A DNA stretch of 64,000 nucleotides from the NCBI GenBank assembly GCA_032622095.1, contig CP136064.1, positions 191,790,948 through 191,854,947 of the forward strand. Reading direction: 5' to 3'. The position numbers were made by a program, and so were the translations under genes. Shown piece by piece: positions 58,649-64,000 of this stretch. Under the pieces are notes generated by a model, which made no database searches, was not told the DNA's origin, and saw only the letters and a program-made list of their open reading frames with translations. This DNA comes from Siphonodentalium dalli (lineage: Eukaryota; Mollusca; Scaphopoda; Gadilida; Siphonodentaliidae). Numbering within the stretch: the stretch's first letter is position 1; each line of letters opens with the position of its first letter.

Positions 58649-61210
58649 TAGTCCAGGCACATTAGACATGGAAGTGGAAAAGTAAGGAAATAAATCGGGG
58701 AAAGCTGATTTTTTTATATTATTTTGGCCATAACATCGCGGACGCGTCACGAAAAGTCCCCTAAAATCCGATTTGAGCTTTCTGAGTTTCATCATTTTTT
58801 CCATATAATTAAACAAAACAATATTTTTCACAATGATGGAAATAATTGGATGTTGTAACAATTTTTCAGCCGAAACGTATACAAAAAGCACTCAATATTG
58901 TTCGATATACAATTCTCGAACCAACGACACCCATTCAAAAGGAAATATCGAATGAATTTCGCATATATAGATATGAAATAAAACACTGAGCCAAAATACT
59001 GACGATTTTGAAGACAAACTGATGTATTCGATGTAGGATTTCTCAGGCTTCTCAAAACAAGCTATCTATTTTAAAAACTGCACAGACACCACCCCGTCGC
59101 TATAATAGGCAGAACTAGCGAGTACGCACATCATAAGTTGTCAAAACTTGTAAAAACATAACCCTATCCCCGAATCTGGTTGTCAACGATCTGGTCGTAT
59201 TTTGATATTCTATTTTGTCTAAGCTAGTCATATGCATTACTAAGTTATACCAGTATATGTGAAATATGAGTACGAGAGCGAATATAGTGACACGATCAGA
59301 ATACTACAAACGCGGTCATGAAATGGCTGTCAAAATGGCCGCAACCACCAAGCTAAGCCGAAATGATGGCAACTTATTACATAACCACCTAGTAGGTAAA
59401 ATACGTATTAACAATATACAAGTCTGTTGTCAAATATCTTTAAAGGTACACAGTTCATTAAAACAGGCCCATGTGGAGGATTTATCGGCCATTGCAACGC
59501 AGGTCAAACCCAATGAATTACGTCTTTAAAATTTCGGGTTTTCTGTTTACAGTCGGGGCCAAAAATAATAATTTCGGGCATGCAACATACGAAGTAATGT
59601 TTCGCCACACAATGTATGGTAGTTTCGTTCGGCGTGATGATAAATTATTGAATGGAACGCAGAAACTTAAGTGCATATCCTTGCGGTATAAATAGTAGTT
59701 ACATTTCCGGATTGTTCATCACTGTACATGATAATAAACCACACACGTATGTTGCAATTCTTATTATATTGCAAAGAAACCGCCACCTCTTCAAAAGATT
59801 AGCACTGCATCACACCAGATCAAATAGACAGCACATCGTACATTTGATATACGACTAATTTTCGTGCTGCTTCCAAACCGGTCTCTTAGTAAACAATTTG
59901 TTCAACTTACTTCAGTCGGCAACTTGCAACTGGAATATGCTATTACGCAATGTACAATATTAGTTTTCCGTATTTTGTTGTTTGAAAATATCTTGCCAAA
60001 ACCACCCATGAACTTGTGCAAAATATCAGGTGATCATCGTTTAAAGCTGTTATTTCAGCGTTGAACATTGACTCAATGTTGCTAGTTATGGTTGTTAGTT
60101 CAGCAGATATGTGTAACATTAGGGAGAAGGGATACACACGGTAATGCGGTTGCAGAAAACATAGTACCCTTCGCGTATATGTGACCTTGGTGAATATAAC
60201 CAAATATTATTTCCAGGTATAAAGACAGTCTCTGTCACAGAGTATGTGGGCAATTTTGGTCAAGTTTAGATTTTTTTAAAGAAAGTATATGGTACTCCTT
60301 TGTGTTTTGATAAATTGCTTTCATAGTATACCACCATGCATTCTTGTGATAACAGCGAAATATTCGTGATTTATTACTTATTCTTAGGCAAAAATTACTA
60401 ATATTTTAAGACACGGAGAATATAATCTACACAATTCACCCATTACTCTATGAATATCTCTCATACTGCTCTATAGCAGTGTATTTCGAAAGGTTTGATG
60501 GTGTATATATCAAAAGAAACGATGACCGGTCACATTAGTGATACTGCTATGAGCACATATATTTCGGCTTCTATGAAAGGTCACAGAATCAATTCTTCGC
60601 TATTAAATTTCATTTTACAGTGTAGTGTACATATATATCACACGATTCAAGATAAATAGTGCAGAAACATTTGCCTTATTCTCCCGTTTCTTTGCGGTCA
60701 AAAAGTCCAGATTTAACCATTTTATGAGACCTTGCTTTTCACTATATCTCTCGCGATATATATTAGAGATAATTCGCACATACCCGATAAAATGTTTCTC
60801 TTATTCTCTGCAATCATTCTTCCTCACATATTTCGAGCGTGTTGTCACTCTTATGGGACTAGCTATTCAATTATGCATAAAATGTAAATTTCATTCTATT
60901 TTGGCCATTTTGGCGGCCATTTTGGGACTTCAATTCAACTTATATGGTTCACGGCTAAGCATTGTTTGTATGTATGTCAATGTATTATGAATTTGGAATT
61001 AATTGATCTACACATGACTGCATTCCCATATGGCCTGATGGAGATGCTTCAGAATTTGAACCATTCCGAAAAATCAAGATATCTCAAAAAGCTCAACTCG
61101 GATTTTAGGGGACTTTTGCCACGTTGTTCATAAACATGTTCTTATTGATCCCTGAAAAAATCAGTTTTCCCCGATTTTTTACACTAGTGAAACCTTATGT
61201 GCCTGGACTA
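58649..61210. mobile_element. 2,562-bp TIR element inserted in T-box B exon 3
   Basis: The ends TAGTCCAGGCACAT and ATGTGCCTGGACTA are perfect 14-bp inverted repeats. Imperfect pairing continues for ~130 bp (aatcggggaaa, aaaagtcccctaaaatccga). It is flanked by TTT on both sides (58,646-58,648 and 61,211-61,213), and gene A shows the empty site ctcactttcacgaacg. The interior has short frames, the clearest at 59,266-59,529 (87 aa, MSTRANIVTRSEYYKRGH...), none with a recognisable transposase. It is a non-autonomous DNA transposon with a 3-bp duplication; superfamily unassigned. Confidence 0.9.
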
Positions 61211-61232
61211 TTTCACGAACGGGAACATTCGT
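61211..61232 (-). CDS. T-box B coding exon 3, 5' piece before the insertion
   Basis: 22 nt (ACGAATGTTCCCGTTCGTG then AAA) following acceptor ttttcag; encodes RRMFPFVK. The TTT at 61,211-61,213 (AAA on the coding strand) is one copy of the target duplication. Confidence 0.9.
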
Positions 61233-61667
61233 CTGAAAAATAAAACACAAATTATCAGTACAGTCCAAGCCGATTATTTCGTTCTAAAAAGGGCGGAATT
61301 ATACAGTGTATATATATATCGATAAACCGACGGCAATACTTATATATTGATTACTGACCTCCAAGTATTAAAGGCATTGATAAAAGGTAATGACAACACG
61401 ACCATGACATCTGATCTTGATCTAATATATACAGAGGTGTTCTACAGACTATATATAGAATATCTATAAATTTATCTAAGAAGTCAGTTGTTCACATGGC
61501 TATATGGTATACAGTATTTCGCACTCACACACACAAACAAGGTCTTTATTAGATGGTAAAATATTGGAATTTCTACGAAATCAGACACAAATTCGTTTAA
61601 TCAAAAACACGCATAACTGATACAATAATATAGTGCTGAAAAGTAACATTAAAAAACAAATACGAAC

Positions 61668-61851
61668 CTTCCCGGTTTGGTCACAATCATCTCTGTACCT
61701 ATCGTGTTGAATCTATCCCACAGATCCTTGTTGTCCAAAGTGATTGTCACGTGGTCATCTTCTGATGATGATGCGGTCGCGGGAGAACTAACTGGAGGAA
61801 TCTCCGTCTTAATATGCGGCATCTGTCGGTGACTAACTGTGTTCTTGAATT
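61668..61851 (-). CDS. T-box B coding exon 2
   Basis: 184 nt, two codons shorter than in A within the Ser-rich linker. It contains HVTITLDNKDLWDRF and GTEMIVTKPG, with the same unusual donor AAG/GTTCGT. Confidence 0.93.
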
Positions 61852-62543
61852 CTTAAATTGAAACATAATGTCATAAAGTTTTAACAAATAACAGTGTTTT
61901 ATTTGGAAGAGATAAGATAGATTACATGTATGGTTTCAAACACGTTTTTTTTTAAATATGTCCGTTATTTCGTTAAAAGACGAATTCTCATATCTCCGTT
62001 GTTTAGTCAATTATATATATTTTTCAAATATCTTCAAATGTCTTCAAACGTTTTATCGGTGTATCATACCTCGATTGCCATTCCAGCTGAGGATCCTACG
62101 TGTGTTATCGAGAGAATCTGCCCGGGCAATGTTCGTATATATACGTGGGATCCTCTCAGCATTTCCTGCTATTAATTTGCATGAAAGCATGCGTTGCTAA
62201 GAACAGTTTTTGGCGTTAAACTGTGATAAACGTAAAGCTATCAACATGTTCACGGTTAATTTTAAATATAGCATTTTAAATAGATTGGTATTATACACGT
62301 ATATACTGTCGTTATGTTCTGGAATTATCTGCCGATAGAAATCGATCGCATCAAAAACAAAATCCGTATGTATCGTGAAACATCTTTGTATGGCGTGTTA
62401 CAACTATTTTCAATATATATTTTGTAGTATTTCCTCGTGTATAATATTACATTAAATTAGTTCGTTCCAGCTAAAAGTCTAACGTGGTTTTAGTTAACAC
62501 ATTCACCACAGAACATAATTATACTCTTTTGATGAAGACTTAC

Positions 62544-62700
62544 CATAGACGGGTGCATGTGTTGGCATGGCAACAGGATACATCTGCATGTTGGCCATAT
62601 GGAAGCTGGACGGAGAGAGGTTCGTTGGCAATGTATATCCTTGTGAACCGTGGAATGGAACTGTCTGCGTACCGTACCCATACATTGTGTCGTTGAACAT
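62544..62700 (-). CDS. T-box B coding exon 1
   Basis: It encodes MFNDTMYGYGTQTVPFH through PTHAPVY, 157 nt as in A. The donor is G/GTAAGT. The exon itself starts at 62,714 after acceptor acttccag. Reading the inferred leader exon in frame gives a TAA, which supports this ATG as the start. Confidence 0.88.
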
Positions 62701-63022
62701 ATTTATGCTGCAATCTGGAAGTAAATCATGGATACGTTAACAAATTTATCGCGAAAATTATTTATTACAAAACTAAGCTTGGCATTTAGTTGAAAAGTTG
62801 AAATTAATGTCAGAGTAGGACTTTCATGTGTAATGTTTTACTACTGTATGCAATTCAAATGTGCACTGCTGAATTTGCTATCACAATTTTGCATGAGAAC
62901 CAACCATTACTTCAGTTCAGGGTTACCAGTGGTGAGTAACAGTTCGTTCGTTACAGTTTTCGTGCATGGTTTTAAAAACTCATATTGTCTGGTTCACAAA
63001 CTGAAGTCTATTTAGGAGTTAC

Positions 63023-63210
63023 CTGATATAACGCTATATTAAATCCTGAACGAGATATTACTCAGGTTATCAGTTGAGAGAATGAAATGCTCTGCCACGA
63101 CGAACACTCCTATTTAACGAAACATACCATCTTTATGCTTATAATTAGTCAGGGTTGAGTATGCCTCATCTCGACGTGCGAATGTTGTTTCTGTGTTGTC
63201 TGATGTTCTT
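63023..63210 (-). promoter_or_regulatory. Inferred leader exon and promoter region of T-box B
   Basis: The donor TATATCAG/GTAACT on the minus strand at 63,023 is conserved with gene A, as is ~600 bp upstream (ccacgacgaacactcctatt, gtatgcctcatctc). It is separated from coding exon 1 by a 308-bp intron. An AT-rich cgttaaatagga may serve as a TATA-like element. Evidence is conservation and splice-site fit only. Confidence 0.5.
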
Positions 63211-63593
63211 TGAAGGGACTGATGTTTGGTTGGTCGCAATACATTTTGAGCACTGTTTGTCTAACACGACCCATGGATCCCTTGTTATCACTGCATGTAT
63301 GTTGTTACATGTTTCTGATTACTCATCAGCTGAACAGTGATGAACTCAAACCAACTCCAAATTGATCTGACTTCGATATATTTTATTTCAGACTTTTGCC
63401 TCCTTTCATTGTTCATTTGATATGAATTAGTTTAAACGGAAATGGCTCCTTCAAACTTCCAAATGTTGTCTATGTAATTTGGAAGGAGATACAATATATG
63501 TTTATAAATACACGAAATATTTATATACGGACTTCATATGCTCAGAAAAAAACTTGCCAATGTCAGAGAAACGTTTTCGCACAGAAGTGAAAC

Positions 63594-63649
63594 AAACTCT
63601 CTTTATTACTACTATATCAGCAATATACTAACAGTGAACGCTCTTTATT
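63594..63649. repeat. Paired AACGCTCTTTATT motif upstream of T-box B
   Basis: aaactctctttatt at 63,594 and gaacgctctttatt at 63,636, 42 bp apart, at the same place relative to the promoter as in gene A. Confidence 0.6.
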
Positions 63650-63719
63650 GTTCCATGCCGAAGAAACTTCCAAGCTTTCTGAATTCGATCCTTTTTATTA
63701 TTCCCTAAGTGTTAGACGT

Positions 63720-63905
63720 AATATTTGTCGTCATAAATTCATTTTCATTACAATTATCATTTTGTTGGCTTCATAGAGCGCATGAGTATATTTTCACGCA
63801 TCCATGGCTCAAATTCATTCATTTATTGCATATATTCTGTTCAGTATCAGCAGAGAGGGTCCCATAAATGGCCGGATTTAGTGTACAGTACACCTTTAAG
63901 CGCTA
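63720..63905. mobile_element. Insertion upstream of T-box B, same family as in intron 6
   Basis: The right end reads agtgtacagtacacctttaa. The segment is the inverted relative of 56,243-56,425 and is missing upstream of gene A, where gacatctgttggtcatag continues directly. A small cgctaga...tctagcg hairpin follows. Confidence 0.55.
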
Positions 63906-64000
63906 GATTATCTTCTAGCGTCAACGTAAGCATAGTAGTTATTAGTCGTTTTTTTTTCCTCATTTGTAGGCGAGGAAACTAGACTATTATTTCGTAACTC

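Larger units (their letters stand above)
54949..62700 (-). pseudogene. T-box transcription factor, paralogue B (seven exons, exon 3 split by a transposon)
   Basis: Same architecture as gene A. Exons are 62700-62544, 61851-61668, 61232-61211 plus 58645-58400, 57975-57829, 57518-57460, 56606-56548 and 55823-54949. Ignoring the element in exon 3, they encode 582 residues with no stop. The T-box lies at ~86-273, and the C-tail is rich in Ser, Pro and Asn with PLNLS at residues 486-490 (55,228-55,242). The insertion follows RRMFPFVK, and its first three bases are an in-frame TAG, so an unspliced transcript would end inside the T-box. Unless the element is spliced out or is absent on the other allele, no complete T-box is made. 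The C-terminal frame is well preserved, so the damage looks recent. Confidence 0.88.

Noticed and set aside
58391-58891. 166-residue frame as a genuine alternative T-box protein
   Set aside because: Its first ~80 residues come from the inserted element by chance read-through. No promoter or splice acceptor in the right phase was found; the nearest AG at the border gives the wrong frame.

Overview
The window looks like animal nuclear DNA, most likely from a mollusc or another lophotrochozoan. Its genes have many exons with GT/AG introns, and most of the rest is AT-rich sequence full of transposons, foldback repeats and minisatellites. Some short dispersed repeats (for example the 'tttcatgaaacagggccc' type) resemble repeats I associate with mollusc genomes. 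I cannot name the species. No bacterial-type operons, CRISPR arrays, rRNA operons or tRNA genes were seen.

The main genes are two tandem paralogous T-box transcription factors, both on the minus strand and with the same seven-coding-exon structure. Gene A lies at about 12.5-17.6 kb. Gene B lies at about 54.9-62.7 kb. Homology extends into their flanks: about 8.3-23.9 kb around A corresponds to about 51.7 kb to the window end around B. Each copy carries a different lesion. A has an intact T-box but an in-frame TAA that cuts off the last ~182 residues, including a PLNLS motif. B has an open C-terminus, but a 2,562-bp terminal-inverted-repeat element sits inside T-box exon 3, flanked by a TTT duplication.

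Between the two genes is a region of stacked rearrangements. (1) A 5.0-kb foldback element (17.8-22.8 kb) lies in the inferred 5' UTR intron of gene A. (2) A nearly identical head-to-tail duplication (17,863-31,908 and 31,909-42,911) carries the foldback element, the gene A promoter/5' UTR region and a 5'-truncated LINE reverse transcriptase. The second copy of the promoter has no T-box body next to it. (3) Copy 1 alone holds a 3,035-bp composite insertion in the LINE 3' UTR. It has an exact 8-bp target duplication and contains a 5S-rRNA-like repeat, a smaller inverted-repeat element and perfect hairpins. (4) A 9.4-kb palindrome (42.2-51.6 kb) has ~4.5-kb arms and a 229-bp spacer. Each arm carries an outward-facing compact gene for a C2H2 zinc-finger protein. 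The right copy (211 aa) is open; the left copy has a 2-bp frameshift.

The left end of the window has a 1.69-kb direct repeat with a 4.46-kb period, small MITE-like hairpins, a 16-bp minisatellite and no recognisable gene. A short motif (AACGCTCTTTATT) recurs, usually as pairs about 42 bp apart. It is found upstream of both T-box genes and elsewhere in the window.

The near-identical copies could be recent duplications or duplicated haplotypes in the assembly. The sequence alone cannot separate these.
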